64,000 nt of DNA from an uncultured Scytonema sp. (GTDB lineage Bacteria; Cyanobacteriota; Cyanobacteriia; Cyanobacteriales; Nostocaceae), in assembly GCA_937873135.1 (NCBI GenBank), contig CALMVQ010000004.1:1-64000 (forward strand), given 5' to 3'. Below are positions 38,801 to 47,789 of the stretch, one piece after another. Every line of letters begins with the position of its first letter. The first letter of the stretch is position 1. The notes under the pieces are model-generated. The model was not told where the DNA came from, did no database searches, and worked only from the letters and a program-made list of their open reading frames with translations. The translations under genes were made by a program, and so were the position numbers.

Positions 38801-39591
38801 ACAGGACTGATAAATCAACTGTCAACTACCCTCTCCTTATTTTTTTAGGATTGAAGAATATGCTTGACAAATTCGATGGCTTTGAAATACTATTTATAAA
38901 GTAATGTAAATGAAATTGTAAAATACCTGTTCGTGCCAATTTCCTGTATTTTTGATTACGAAAAGCTACAGGATGGATGAGACTTTAACTGGAAAGTTCT
39001 ACGATTCGTATTTAGACAATCCTAAAAATTAACAAAATTGTGTGAAATCTCTATCTATCGATACCAGGGAGAGATGTAAGCATTTAGCAGCTAGCCATCA
39101 ACTGTCCGAGTGACGCTTGGTCCTTTCAAGGGGGCGAGAAAAAGTATCATGCATGATTTCACTAACGATCAATCTGTATAACTCTGTCATATATTGAGTT
39201 GTGTCATCTACGTTTTAAGAATTCAATTCAATAGCTGAGTGAGTAGCAGCACTTCGGGCGCTCATATTGATGAACAGATGACAAGCAAAAGAAAGTTTAT
39301 GAGTTCTTATGTAGATATATATCTTTTTTAAACTGGGCAAGTAAGTGTCATTAAATATAAGTAAGTGAACCTTCATCTGTCCTTTGTCTAGTGCAGGCTG
39401 GCTGAAATAACTTACCAGTAAATCTCAAACCAAAAGCTTGATATATAAGGATTTCATTATGAGTGCCTTTTGACTTTTTACTTTTGCCTTGTTTCACTAG
39501 TATGCTTAACAAATAACCAATTACAATTAATAGTACCAACCTACTTATTTGGTTTTGGAGCCGACTTTAGAGAAGATGTAACATCCGCCTC
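38801..39591. other. Long intergenic region
   Basis: About 790 A+T-rich bases before the kinase gene. The segment 39233-39262 is a dispersed repeat, listed with its partner at 47526. A minus-strand open frame (39351-39539) has no protein-like features and was not accepted. Confidence 0.5.
39233..39262. repeat. 30-bp dispersed repeat, copy 1 (inverted relative to 47526-47555)
   Basis: Read on the minus strand, it begins AGCGCCCGAAGTGCT and matches 47526-47555 in 28 of 30 positions. No coding role. Confidence 0.7.
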
Positions 39592-41406
39592 ATGATGCAA
39601 ATATGTCAAAATCCTAATTGCTCAAATCCCTTCAACTCATATAGCAATAGATTTTGCATTAGTTGCGGGCAAAGCAACTTTGGCAACCTTCTGAGGAATC
39701 GCTTTCGCGCATTGAGATTATTAGGTTCAGGTGGGTTTAGCAGAACTTATGAAGCTCAAGACGTTGATAGACTAGATGCTCCTTGCGTCATTAAGCAATT
39801 TTTTCCGCAATTTCAAGGAACTTTTGAACGTACTAAAGCGGCAGAATTGTTTAAGGAAGAAGCTTTCAGGCTGTATGAACTTGGAGAGAATCATTCTTCG
39901 ATTCCCAGATTGCTAGCTTATTTTGAACAAGGTTCAAGCTTATATTTAGTGCAAGAACTTATTCAGGGACAAACTCTGTTTAAAGAGTTTCAGCAGCAAG
40001 CTTTTAACGAAGAAAAAATTCGGCAACTGTTAGCTGATTTACTACCTATTATTGAATTCATTCACTTACGTAACGTTATCCACCGGGATATAAAACCGGA
40101 AAATATTATTCGCCGTCAAAATGATAACAAACTTGTTTTAATTGACTTCGGTGGAGCCAAACAGATTACGCAAACCAGTTTAGCCAGACAAGCTACTATT
40201 ATTTATACAATTGGTTATGCCCCCTCCGAACAAATGGCTGGATTTGCATGTCACGCAAGCGATCTATACGCTTTGGGTGTAACTTGCGTGCGACTTTTGA
40301 CTCAGTGTTTACCAATTCAAGATTCTCAGGGACAAATTCATGATCGTCTTTACGATCCGATGAGTGGTTTGTGGTTGTGGCGAGAACTTTTAGAGGAAAA
40401 AGGTTTGACGGTGAGTTTTGCTTTGGGACAAGTTCTTGACAAATTGCTCAAACATTTGGCTACAGAAAGGTATCAAACAGCGGCTGCAGTTCTCAAAGAC
40501 TTACATTCTGTACCTTTAAAGCTGAGGCAACCAGAAATGCTAACTCAAGCACAAAAAGCGATCGCAGAATTTCCCAACCAGCAAACCTTTGAATTTAATG
40601 TAGTCACAGTAAATGCAAGGGGTGAAGAAATAAGCAATAACCATCAAGCAGCACAATTCTATACAGAAGATTTGGGTAACGGAGTCATGCTGGAAATGGT
40701 GGCAATCCCAGGAGGCACTTTTACGATGGGTTCGCCTGAGGATGAAGGGGATGCTGACGAACGTCCACAACACAAAGTGATCGTTGAACCCTTTTTTATG
40801 GGACGATTTCCTGTAACGCAGCGAGAGTGGAGATCTGTAGCCGCTTTACCTAAAGTCAAACAATCCTTGAATCCAAATCCATCTAAATTCAAAGGAATCA
40901 ATCGCCCTGTGGAAAATGTCTCTTGGCACGAAGCTGTAGAATTTTGTGCCAGACTACAGGAGAAAACGAAACGATGCTATCGTTTGCCGAGTGAAGCTGA
41001 ATGGGAATATGCTTGTCGCGCCGGAACGACGACACCCTTTCATTTTGGTGAAACGATTAACACTGACTTAGTCAACTGTAGCAATAGCGATACTGAAGCT
41101 TTTGAACCAAGAAGCAAATACCGAAAAGAAACTACATCAGTCGGTAATTATCAGGTAGCAAATGCCTTTGGATTGTATGATATGCACGGGCTAGTCTGGG
41201 AATGGTGTGCTGATCCTTGGCACAAAAATTACGACGGAGCACCGCGAGATGGAACCGTTTGGGAAGTTGGTGGCGATCTCAATCGTCGAGTGCTGCGCGG
41301 TGGTTCTTGGAGTTTTATTCCTCAGCTTTGCCGCAGTGCCAGTCGCAGCTGGAACGAACCAGATGGAGGAATGAGGATCTGCGGTTTTCGGGTTGTCGCG
41401 ACTTAG
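39592..41406 (+). CDS. 4-Cys serine/threonine protein kinase fused to FGE-sulfatase domain
   Basis: Seen: N-terminal zinc-ribbon (C-x4-C ... C-x2-C; CQNPNCSNP, FCISCG, residues 5-27), then a protein kinase domain (GSGGFSRTYEA, CVIKQFF, catalytic HRDIKPENI about 165, metal-binding DFGG about 183, APSEQ), a linker, and a C-terminal formylglycine-generating-enzyme-like domain (MVAIPGGTFTMGSPEDE, RLPSEAEWEYACRAG, LRGGSW, GFRV; residues 365-604). Known: kinases with this four-cysteine front end are a cyanobacterial group; FGE-like domains are often non-catalytic binding modules. 604 aa. An ATG one codon later (39595) is equally possible. Target unknown. Confidence 0.93.
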   Translation: MMQICQNPNCSNPFNSYSNRFCISCGQSNFGNLLRNRFRALRLLGSGGFSRTYEAQDVDRLDAPCVIKQFFPQFQGTFERTKAAELFKEEAFRLYELGENHSSIPRLLAYFEQGSSLYLVQELIQGQTLFKEFQQQAFNEEKIRQLLADLLPIIEFIHLRNVIHRDIKPENIIRRQNDNKLVLIDFGGAKQITQTSLARQATIIYTIGYAPSEQMAGFACHASDLYALGVTCVRLLTQCLPIQDSQGQIHDRLYDPMSGLWLWRELLEEKGLTVSFALGQVLDKLLKHLATERYQTAAAVLKDLHSVPLKLRQPEMLTQAQKAIAEFPNQQTFEFNVVTVNARGEEISNNHQAAQFYTEDLGNGVMLEMVAIPGGTFTMGSPEDEGDADERPQHKVIVEPFFMGRFPVTQREWRSVAALPKVKQSLNPNPSKFKGINRPVENVSWHEAVEFCARLQEKTKRCYRLPSEAEWEYACRAGTTTPFHFGETINTDLVNCSNSDTEAFEPRSKYRKETTSVGNYQVANAFGLYDMHGLVWEWCADPWHKNYDGAPRDGTVWEVGGDLNRRVLRGGSWSFIPQLCRSASRSWNEPDGGMRICGFRVVAT

Positions 41407-41415
41407 TTTGTGCCT

Positions 41416-41446
41416 AATGGGGAATGGGGAATGGGGAATGGGTAAC
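41416..41446. repeat. Heptamer repeat ggggaat
   Basis: Three tandem ggggaat units just behind the kinase gene; the rest of the short gap to frp shows no gene. Confidence 0.6.
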
Positions 41447-41556
41447 GGTAATAAAATGTTCTGCCTGATTACAACGAATAACCTACTGCGCCGAGCCGAC
41501 AGATTAACCACCCGTGGACGTTTTATTTTTTAGGTCTCCCTAATGACTATAGCAGC

Positions 41557-41883
41557 CTACATCCGCGACAGAACAGCGACCTTGGATAGCTTGTCTTGAT
41601 CCAGCCCTTGGAGTTCGTTCAAATGTAGCCAGCCTTCTTTAACCAATCCAGCAAAGACAAAGAGAAGAACCGAGTATTGGTAGTCGTACTTCCCCTCAAT
41701 TTCATGCCTTTTAGCACTCAAGAAATCGTGTAACCGCCAGAGTTCGCCCACGTCCACGAGCTTATTTGCCTGTTCTTGAACTTGTTTAAGCAAAGCCTCA
41801 ACTTCTCGTTCGTAGGCTTTATCAAAGGCAGTTCGAGCTATCTTCTTCTCGATGTCCGTCCACTCAACTTCACTTGCTTGCAT
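41557..41883 (-). CDS. frp: Fluorescence recovery protein
   Basis: Binds the C-terminal domain of photoactivated orange carotenoid protein, detaches it from the phycobilisome and speeds its return to the orange form. Seen: the conserved helix LWRLHDFLSAKRHEIEGKYD with the residues known to matter in Synechocystis FRP (Trp49, His52, Asp53, Arg59, each one less than the Synechocystis number), then YSVLLFVFAGLVKEGWL. Length 108 aa agrees with the family. Located downstream of ocp on the same strand; the 383-base gap is filled by a mobile repeat, so it may need its own promoter. Confidence 0.92.
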   Translation of the reverse strand: MQASEVEWTDIEKKIARTAFDKAYEREVEALLKQVQEQANKLVDVGELWRLHDFLSAKRHEIEGKYDYQYSVLLFVFAGLVKEGWLHLNELQGLDQDKLSKVAVLSRM

Positions 41884-42037
41884 GGTTCAACTTGAAATTT
41901 GTGCGTTAGTTATTTTTATTTGGTTAGGATTGATCCTGTGTGCTTAGAGTAATTAAGCGCTCTAGGTTAAAAGAGCGCTCCCGATGATTTCGGCGATTTA
42001 CTAGTCAAAGGGCGTTTCCCTAGTAGGGGAGATCCAT

Positions 42038-42212
42038 AAAAATAAATATCCGTGCCGTTCATTATAAATCTAAGCGTCTAAGCGTCGTAGTCGCGCACGC
42101 TAGCGCCGGGGGAAGCGTCCCCTGGCGAGCTTCAAAGCGAAACTCTCTTGACGGAAGCTTCCGCCCCCAAGACTTCGCGCTTGGGTTCAGACATACGGCA
42201 GGATATTTATTT
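42038..42212. repeat. AAATAAAT/cggcacgg inverted-repeat element between ocp and frp
   Basis: Left end AAATAAATATCCGTGCCGT (about 42040-42058) and right end ACGGCAGGATATTTATTT (42195-42212) are complementary but for one missing base; the ~175-bp body contains further palindromes (for example gcgccggg/ccctggcg). A shorter relative lies at 32415-32520. No coding capacity. Confidence 0.75.
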
Positions 42213-42266
42213 ACAAAGCAAGTGCCTACTAGTTCATCAACCCAAAAATGTCAAGAAAGCGAACTA

Positions 42267-43226
42267 CTAGCGAACTAGGTTCAGAAGTTCTTTGGGAGAA
42301 GCTAACAAGTCAATGGCTACGAAAAAGATATTGCCTTGCGGGTTGAGCAAGAACCGCCAAGCCATGTTCATACCTACTGCTGCGCCAAACCAAGGGGTCT
42401 GAACCTTGCCTGTGACTTTTACCTGAGTATAGCCATCGTCTGTGGGTTCAGCGACACCCCGTTCTGGGAGCAATCTGAGGTTCTGACATTCTTCCCGGAA
42501 GAACCGCAAGATGGCATCTTTGCCGACGAGCGGTCTCTGGAAAGGAGGCTGCAAAGCACCGTCTGCCTCGAACAGCTTGATCAGTTCATCAAAGTCATTT
42601 GCATTCAATAGGTTCATATAGTTCAACACCGTTGGGTTGTCGAGACCTTCAATGGTGACTTGAGTGCGCTGAGACTCTTCTTTAGGCGCGACTACAGGTT
42701 CAGAAATTCTGGTGTAGCTGCCTAGTTTACTTGCATCAAACCCCATGTCTACAACGGAGTTCCGCAAGACAGTAATCTGTTGTCCTTGATCCAAGCCTTT
42801 GAGAGTTTCCAATACGGCATTAGCGTTAGCTGATAGCTTATAGCCAGAAGGAATTGGCGCAACAATTCCTTGCTCCATCCATTCCCCAAGCTGATTCCAG
42901 AAACCTAGCTTAATATTAGGTGACCAAGTAGCATAGGTACGGCAAATGGTTGTATCTGCGTGGTTTGCTAGATCGGACATCACCTGAGTTTGCTCAGGAA
43001 ATGGCATAAGCTTGATTTGGTTCAGGACTGCTTCTGCAAACTGCATACTGGCTGCGCCAGGAGCGGCAACCGTCACGGTTTTGCCCATCTCCAAGAAAGC
43101 GAACCATGTCCAGGCCAGTTGATCTTCGGCGCTGAGTTGGTTGAATCGAGCGGTTAGAGCTGGCACAACATCAGCAGACAGTGTGTTGGGGAAAATACCA
43201 CGGGCGGAGTCGATAGTAATTGCCAT
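42267..43226 (-). CDS. ocp: Orange carotenoid protein
   Basis: Blue-light-activated carotenoid protein that quenches phycobilisome excitation. Seen: N-terminal helical domain (1-165), linker, C-terminal NTF2-like domain (190-319). Residues known from Synechocystis OCP: Arg155-Glu246 salt bridge (VLRNS; REECQ), carotenoid-binding Tyr203 (LNYMN) and Trp290 (NMAWRF), Trp41 and Trp110. The position of Tyr44 is Phe here. Length 319 aa is normal. The presence of frp next door indicates the OCP1 type. ATG at 43226; GAGG about 14 bases upstream on its strand. Confidence 0.97.
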   Translation of the reverse strand: MAITIDSARGIFPNTLSADVVPALTARFNQLSAEDQLAWTWFAFLEMGKTVTVAAPGAASMQFAEAVLNQIKLMPFPEQTQVMSDLANHADTTICRTYATWSPNIKLGFWNQLGEWMEQGIVAPIPSGYKLSANANAVLETLKGLDQGQQITVLRNSVVDMGFDASKLGSYTRISEPVVAPKEESQRTQVTIEGLDNPTVLNYMNLLNANDFDELIKLFEADGALQPPFQRPLVGKDAILRFFREECQNLRLLPERGVAEPTDDGYTQVKVTGKVQTPWFGAAVGMNMAWRFLLNPQGNIFFVAIDLLASPKELLNLVR

Positions 43227-43560
43227 ATAGAGGACTACCTCACTAAGTGTTCAACGGTTAATAAAAAAGCTCATCAGACAGTGGCCAAGATCGATTCTCG
43301 ATCTTGACAAGCTCGACTATTAAGCTTTTGACAAAGGTGTTTGCTAAACGGCGATCGCCGGAGGCTTTGGCAGAGCCATCACCAACAACATAGTTGTCTC
43401 TATGCTTATAGCAGCCAATTGATACGTAGTCTAGGAGACTATGTTAAGTAACATAACATTTGTCTTAACTTTTGTAAACATTTCTAAACAAAATAGTGTA
43501 ATTTCTATCAATAGTGTTAAGCAATAAAGAACAGTCTATTTACAAAGTCATATAATGTCC
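43227..43560 (-). promoter_or_regulatory. Upstream region of ocp
   Basis: The 330 bases ahead of ocp contain a HIP1-like gcgatcgc and a very A+T-rich part (43440-43520, taacataacattt) likely to hold the promoter. No operator is recognised. Confidence 0.35.
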
Positions 43561-43581
43561 GTTAAATCACCTATAATAAAA

Positions 43582-43641
43582 GAACCCCACCCCGCAAGCG
43601 GAGAGGGTAAACAAAGCATAGCGAGGAGCGGGGTGAGGTTC
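43582..43641. repeat. 60-bp inverted-repeat element (GAACCCCACCCCGC ends)
   Basis: GAACCCCACCCCGC (43582-43595) and GCGGGGTGAGGTTC (43628-43641) pair with one mismatch. A direct pair of gcagttcttgagc follows at about 43677-43720. No coding capacity. Confidence 0.65.
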
Positions 43642-43798
43642 ATACCGTTTCACTTTAAAGTTGATACATTTAGGCAAGCAGTTCTTGAGCAGAGGGAGCA
43701 GGGGATGCAGTTCTTGAGCGAATAGTATCAAGATTTTCGTGAAATGGTATCAGACGTGATTCAGGTTTATTTAGCGGACATGATCTCAGATCATTAGC

Positions 43799-43832
43799 AA
43801 AAAAAGAGCCTGCGGAAGCAGGCTCTTTTTTT
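43799..43832. terminator. Strong bidirectional intrinsic terminator
   Basis: A 15-bp perfect stem: aaaaaaagagcctgc (43799-43813) with its complement (43818-43832) around GGAA, giving U-tracts in either direction. It is the best terminator in the window, yet no gene ends within 400 bases on either strand: the DUF1517 gene (minus strand) stops at 44265 and ocp reads away. It may end a small RNA or a long 3' region. Confidence 0.85.
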
Positions 43833-44264
43833 CTAGTTAGCCACAGCATTGAGGTAAACTAAATCTGTGTAAAGCTATGCAATACTCAGAAGTGTCATTA
43901 ATTACTGTTTTCATCAATTTGGTACAGGTTTTAGCCTGGTTGTTGAGTGGTGGGACTCTCCCAAAATCATGCTTAAACAAGCCCTCTACCCCTGAGGGGT
44001 CATCAGCTTTGAATATCCACTTTCAAGCCGAAAAATTAGCCGATTGGATTAAAATTGACCCCAAAACTAATTGGTAAAATGCATTGCACATTCCTGCTCT
44101 CAAAAGCTTTGCCACTACAATCATTTGCAACACTTAATTAAGCATGGAACCTGCTTTTTATTAATCCAGACCTTAAGTAAAGGTATCAAGATTCTTGAGT
44201 TTTGTCTAGATTTACTTAGATTTCTCGCTTACTGCTTAACCGCTGCGAGCAATTTATTTGGAAT
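43833..44264. other. Intergenic region, no gene recognised
   Basis: About 430 bases between the strong terminator and the DUF1517 stop. An open frame at 43877-44077 (66 residues) and another at 44071-44268 have no ribosome site or recognisable similarity and may be a decayed gene or an RNA. Confidence 0.4.
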
Positions 44265-45245
44265 CTAAACCAGTTTTAAATCTGGATACTCTGCGAACAA
44301 ATCATCAGTTGTGAGGGTGTCGCCTTCAGCTTGCGGAGTCCAGAGAACTTCAATGGCAAGCAGTTTATCGCTCGGTAGACTGCCAATTTGACGTAAAGCT
44401 TGACGCAAGTCATCAGCGCTATTAACAGCAGAAATCTGGAACTTACCCAACGTCGCCGCCAATAAAGTCACGATAATGTATTCTCCAGGTCCTTCACTTA
44501 TGAGACTGGTTGGATTATCGATTTCAGCAGGTAAAGCATCTTTGGGCGTGCTTGCTTTGAGCTGGTTATTCACATTAGAAAGAGTTTCTTCAGAGAATTT
44601 ACTGCGTTCTGCGAGTGCGAGACGATTAAATTCGGCTTCTGCTGAATTTAATCGGGCTTCTTTAGTACCACCACCTGCATAAACCCAGTACTCAGGATGG
44701 CGTAGCAAGGCAAGACTAGCTTCTTGCAAAATTTCTGTTCTGCCTTGTGGTGAGTTAGTATCAGCAACTTCGGCAATACGGTTAAGTTCACTTTGTAAAC
44801 CACGGGCACTTGCTAACATACCTACTTGCAAACGAGTCACGGAAACACTCGGATTGCTACTTATGGTTCCTTCTTCTGTTTCACCGCTTGTGGCGCGACG
44901 AAAAGCTTGCATCAGGAAGTTCGCGATCGCAATGAAAATAAAGATACTAAAAAGTGTACCAAACCCTCCACCAAAGCCGAAGAAGGGAATCAGGAAAGGA
45001 AAGCCAAAACCTCCACCACCCGGATAGTATCCACCACCGGGATAATATCCACCGCCAGGGGCGTAAGAGCGAGGCGGCGCGTAGGTACGGCTACTGGGAG
45101 CTCTAAAAGAACCACCGCCGATCCGACCCCCACTGCGAGCGGCTAATGCACCATCAGCATGACCAAGTGTCAGTCCAAACACAAGGCTGAGGATGAACAG
45201 AGATTTACAAAGCGGTTTAATGGCTCGTTGTAGTTTGTGACGCAT
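44265..45245 (-). CDS. DUF1517 membrane protein
   Basis: Seen: N-terminal signal/anchor (residues 14-36), a Gly/Tyr/Pro-rich stretch (PGGGYYPGGGYYPGGGGFG), a hydrophobic segment (LFSIFIFIAIANFLMQAF, about 95-113), then a soluble domain with VTRLQVGMLASARGLQSELN and EYIIVTLLAATLGKF. Known: this order is that of DUF1517, found in cyanobacteria and plastids, where it is a thylakoid or envelope membrane protein of unclear function. 326 aa. Stands alone. Confidence 0.85.
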   Translation of the reverse strand: MRHKLQRAIKPLCKSLFILSLVFGLTLGHADGALAARSGGRIGGGSFRAPSSRTYAPPRSYAPGGGYYPGGGYYPGGGGFGFPFLIPFFGFGGGFGTLFSIFIFIAIANFLMQAFRRATSGETEEGTISSNPSVSVTRLQVGMLASARGLQSELNRIAEVADTNSPQGRTEILQEASLALLRHPEYWVYAGGGTKEARLNSAEAEFNRLALAERSKFSEETLSNVNNQLKASTPKDALPAEIDNPTSLISEGPGEYIIVTLLAATLGKFQISAVNSADDLRQALRQIGSLPSDKLLAIEVLWTPQAEGDTLTTDDLFAEYPDLKLV

Positions 45246-46211
45246 AAGACAGTCGCTTGAAAAACGATATTAGTTAGCTTGGTTTGTGACGCCAGTCAGT
45301 AGCGCTACAGAGTAGTTGAATGACGGTAGCTTTTCATATCAGCTACATTTCCAATCTACCGTTTCTTATGCTGGATCTACAGTGATCTGAAGGCGGATTT
45401 TACGCTTAGATAACCCTACTGCTTTGTTTGAAAATAGAGGAGCCGAGGGAGAGGGTAAAAAACTGATTGATCTTTCTTTCCATGCCTCCTTTGCCTCCTT
45501 CATGCACTCTGATACATATTTGTGGCATTTTGGCATAACATTTTGATGCCAGACAGCTAGGCTACTAAATAGCCGCCATACTTAGTCAATCCTGTGTCCT
45601 CTATAATAAAATCCTATATGGTGCGTAAGTGTCTATCTGAGTGTTTTAATTTTTACTAACAAACAAACTTAAAGTATCGCACCATTTCCGGTGGTGCGTT
45701 AATGCAATGTAACATATCCTACATATTTAAGATTCACTTTATCAATCAACTCTAGGTATCCAGCTATCAACACTTCAAAAGTCGTTTTGAAGTACCTTTT
45801 TGTCAACCTTCAAACATTAAGACTTACGCTTACAAGTTACACATCCTGATGGCTGAAGGCTAGTACCGCTCCCTTGAAAGTCACTCATTCAAAAGTCACT
45901 CATTCAAAAGTGTTATAAATCAAGGCTTCTGGCTGTTTGAAATGCTTGCTTTATTTACGCGCCCGCTGTGCTAGGTTTTTACTATTTACAAAAGATAAAT
46001 AACTAAGGACACTCAAAGCAAGTTCTCTTACAATAGAAATATAGAAATTCTAGCGAATTTCTTAAAAGGATTTTGAACAAACCCTTGAGCTAACTGTTTT
46101 TTCAGTTTTCTAGGTTTTTCAAAAATAAAATGGGAGTCTTATAGCATTACTGTTGTGTTCCTAAATAAGTTATCGAAAAAACATTTTGCTAATGGCTAAT
46201 TGATATTTTGT
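45246..46211. other. Long intergenic region with hairpins and a dispersed repeat
   Basis: About 960 A+T-rich bases. Seen: the hairpin CGCACCA/TGGTGCG (45678-45698), a 38-bp repeat at 45861-45898 shared with 57316-57353, and its partial tandem extension (ctcattcaaaagt). The last ~200 bases should hold the promoter of the glycosyltransferase gene. No gene seen. Confidence 0.5.
45861..45898. repeat. 38-bp dispersed repeat, copy 1
   Basis: Begins tagtaccgctcccttgaaag and is identical over 38 bases to 57316-57353, where it abuts a truncated gene. Confidence 0.85.
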
Positions 46212-47447
46212 ATGGAAAATATTTCACGAATTGAGACAAAGTTCAGGGAGAAAACTGCATCACCCGATATCCTAATTATATCTCGTACCTTCCTCCCAAA
46301 AGCTGATCAAATTGGAGAATATATTTATAATCGTTGCCAGCAAGAGCCTGGGCGAGTTATTGTTTTAGTAGCAAGTTGCTCGGGAGATAAAACATTTGAT
46401 AAGATTCAACAGTTTCCAGTATATCGCTGGCAAATTCCCAAATACTGCTATGAGAGTTTTATAGGCAATATACTGTGTTCTTTACTCAATATAATCTTGC
46501 CATTGTTATTAGCTATAAAACTCTACTTTCGCTATCATTATCGATATATTGAATGGGGTCATGGTTACGACTTTTTAGCATTACTGGTATTAAGTTATAT
46601 CCTACCTGTTCGCTTTTTTATCTACTTACACGGTCGGGATATTCTTTTACGTAATCTGATATTGCGTTCGCTTTTTGAACTGACGCTTCAACGCTCTGAA
46701 GGAATTGTTTGTAATAGTTCTTTTACCGGAGATTACGTAACCGCAAATTTCCGATTTCATACCCAGACTCACATCATTTACCCTGTGGTGAGAAGGGAAA
46801 AATTTGGAGGTAGATTGAGTCCGGCTTGTATTGAAGATTTACGCGATCGCGTGCGCAGTGGCTACCATATTCCAGAAACAGCAGTCGTTATTCTCTCTGT
46901 CGGACGGCTGTTAAAGTGTAAAGGATTTGACTTAGTTATTGAAAATTTAACACCACTACTGACCTTAGGAATAGATGTTCATTATATACTTTGCGGACAA
47001 GGTCCTTATGAGTCCGAACTGAAATCTTTGGCTGATCGCTTGCGAGTAGAAAAGCGGGTACATTTTGCCGGATATGTTCCTGATCGGGAATTAGCAAGCT
47101 ACTATGCAGCATGTGATATGTTTGCAATATTGGCAAGCCATAGCGAGAGGAGAATTGAAGGTTTTGACATTGTCTACTTAGAGGCAGGTTTTTTCGGTAA
47201 GCCTGTGATTGCGTCTTGCTTAGGTGGTGTGATGGATGCAGTTCGGCATCTTGAGAATGGTATACTTGTGAATCCCAATTCTGGCTTGGAGATGATGCAA
47301 GCTTTTCGGTGGTTGTGTCAAGATCGAAAGCTGCGCGAACAACTCGGTTGTAAAGGCAAAGCATTAGCCAATCGCAGAATTCAAAACCAATGGCTTCGCA
47401 TGAGGAGTCAGGAGACAGGAGACAGGAGACAGGAGATGGGGGCTTAA
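46212..47447 (+). CDS. Family GT4 glycosyltransferase
   Basis: GT-B fold sugar transferase, probably acting on an envelope polysaccharide or lipid. Seen: N-terminal domain with a hydrophobic stretch (residues ~85-110), then VVILSVGRLLKCKGFDLVIE, HYILCGQGPYESELK, VHFAGYVPDRELASYYAACD and the E-x7-E type block EGFDIVYLEAGFFGKPVIAS. About 411 aa. The ATG at 46212 is preferred to a TTG at 46200. The last dozen codons are made of a heptamer DNA repeat (acaggag), giving an odd tail RSQETGDRRQEMGA. No neighbouring polysaccharide genes. Confidence 0.88.
   Translation: MENISRIETKFREKTASPDILIISRTFLPKADQIGEYIYNRCQQEPGRVIVLVASCSGDKTFDKIQQFPVYRWQIPKYCYESFIGNILCSLLNIILPLLLAIKLYFRYHYRYIEWGHGYDFLALLVLSYILPVRFFIYLHGRDILLRNLILRSLFELTLQRSEGIVCNSSFTGDYVTANFRFHTQTHIIYPVVRREKFGGRLSPACIEDLRDRVRSGYHIPETAVVILSVGRLLKCKGFDLVIENLTPLLTLGIDVHYILCGQGPYESELKSLADRLRVEKRVHFAGYVPDRELASYYAACDMFAILASHSERRIEGFDIVYLEAGFFGKPVIASCLGGVMDAVRHLENGILVNPNSGLEMMQAFRWLCQDRKLREQLGCKGKALANRRIQNQWLRMRSQETGDRRQEMGA
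47402..47443 (+). repeat. Heptamer repeat (acaggag) read through by the glycosyltransferase 3' end
   Basis: gaggagtcaggagacaggag... with at least three exact acaggag units, located before the stop codon so that it is translated. Confidence 0.8.
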
Positions 47448-47525
47448 GAAGTTAAAAAGAAGAATTTATAACTCAGCCCCTCAAGTACAGACGTGCCATG
47501 ACTCCTAAGTTTTATTGTCAGCATT

Positions 47526-47555
47526 AGCGCCCGAAGTGCTACTACTCAGTCAGCT
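47526..47555. repeat. 30-bp dispersed repeat, copy 2
   Basis: Complement of 39233-39262 in 28 of 30 positions; continues into the small palindrome gtcagctaagctgac (47549-47563). The rest of the 340-base gap before thiS holds no gene. Confidence 0.7.
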
Positions 47556-47789
47556 AAGCTGACGCGCATCTAAATTTGATAATTGAGCGCCTGAAGCCGT
47601 TTGCTGCCTTAGATTGCCCTGTAAAACTAGATGACGAACAGCTTATCATTCAGGAATGTTGTAAACAAAGGTAACATAACTAGGTTTCTGACAAGTCATC
47701 CGCTCCGAAGAATGTCGATGGTGAGAGAGAAGGCGCACAAGGCGTTTTCAAAGCACCGAAGGGTTGACGGCTGAATGCTTACCTTTTAT

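Noticed and set aside
39351-39539. 62-residue minus-strand open frame before the kinase
   Set aside because: No ribosome site or family resemblance; lies in A+T-rich repeat-bearing DNA.
43877-44268. Two overlapping plus-strand open frames
   Set aside because: No ribosome site, no recognisable family, and they run into the minus-strand DUF1517 end; kept only as a possible decayed gene or RNA region.
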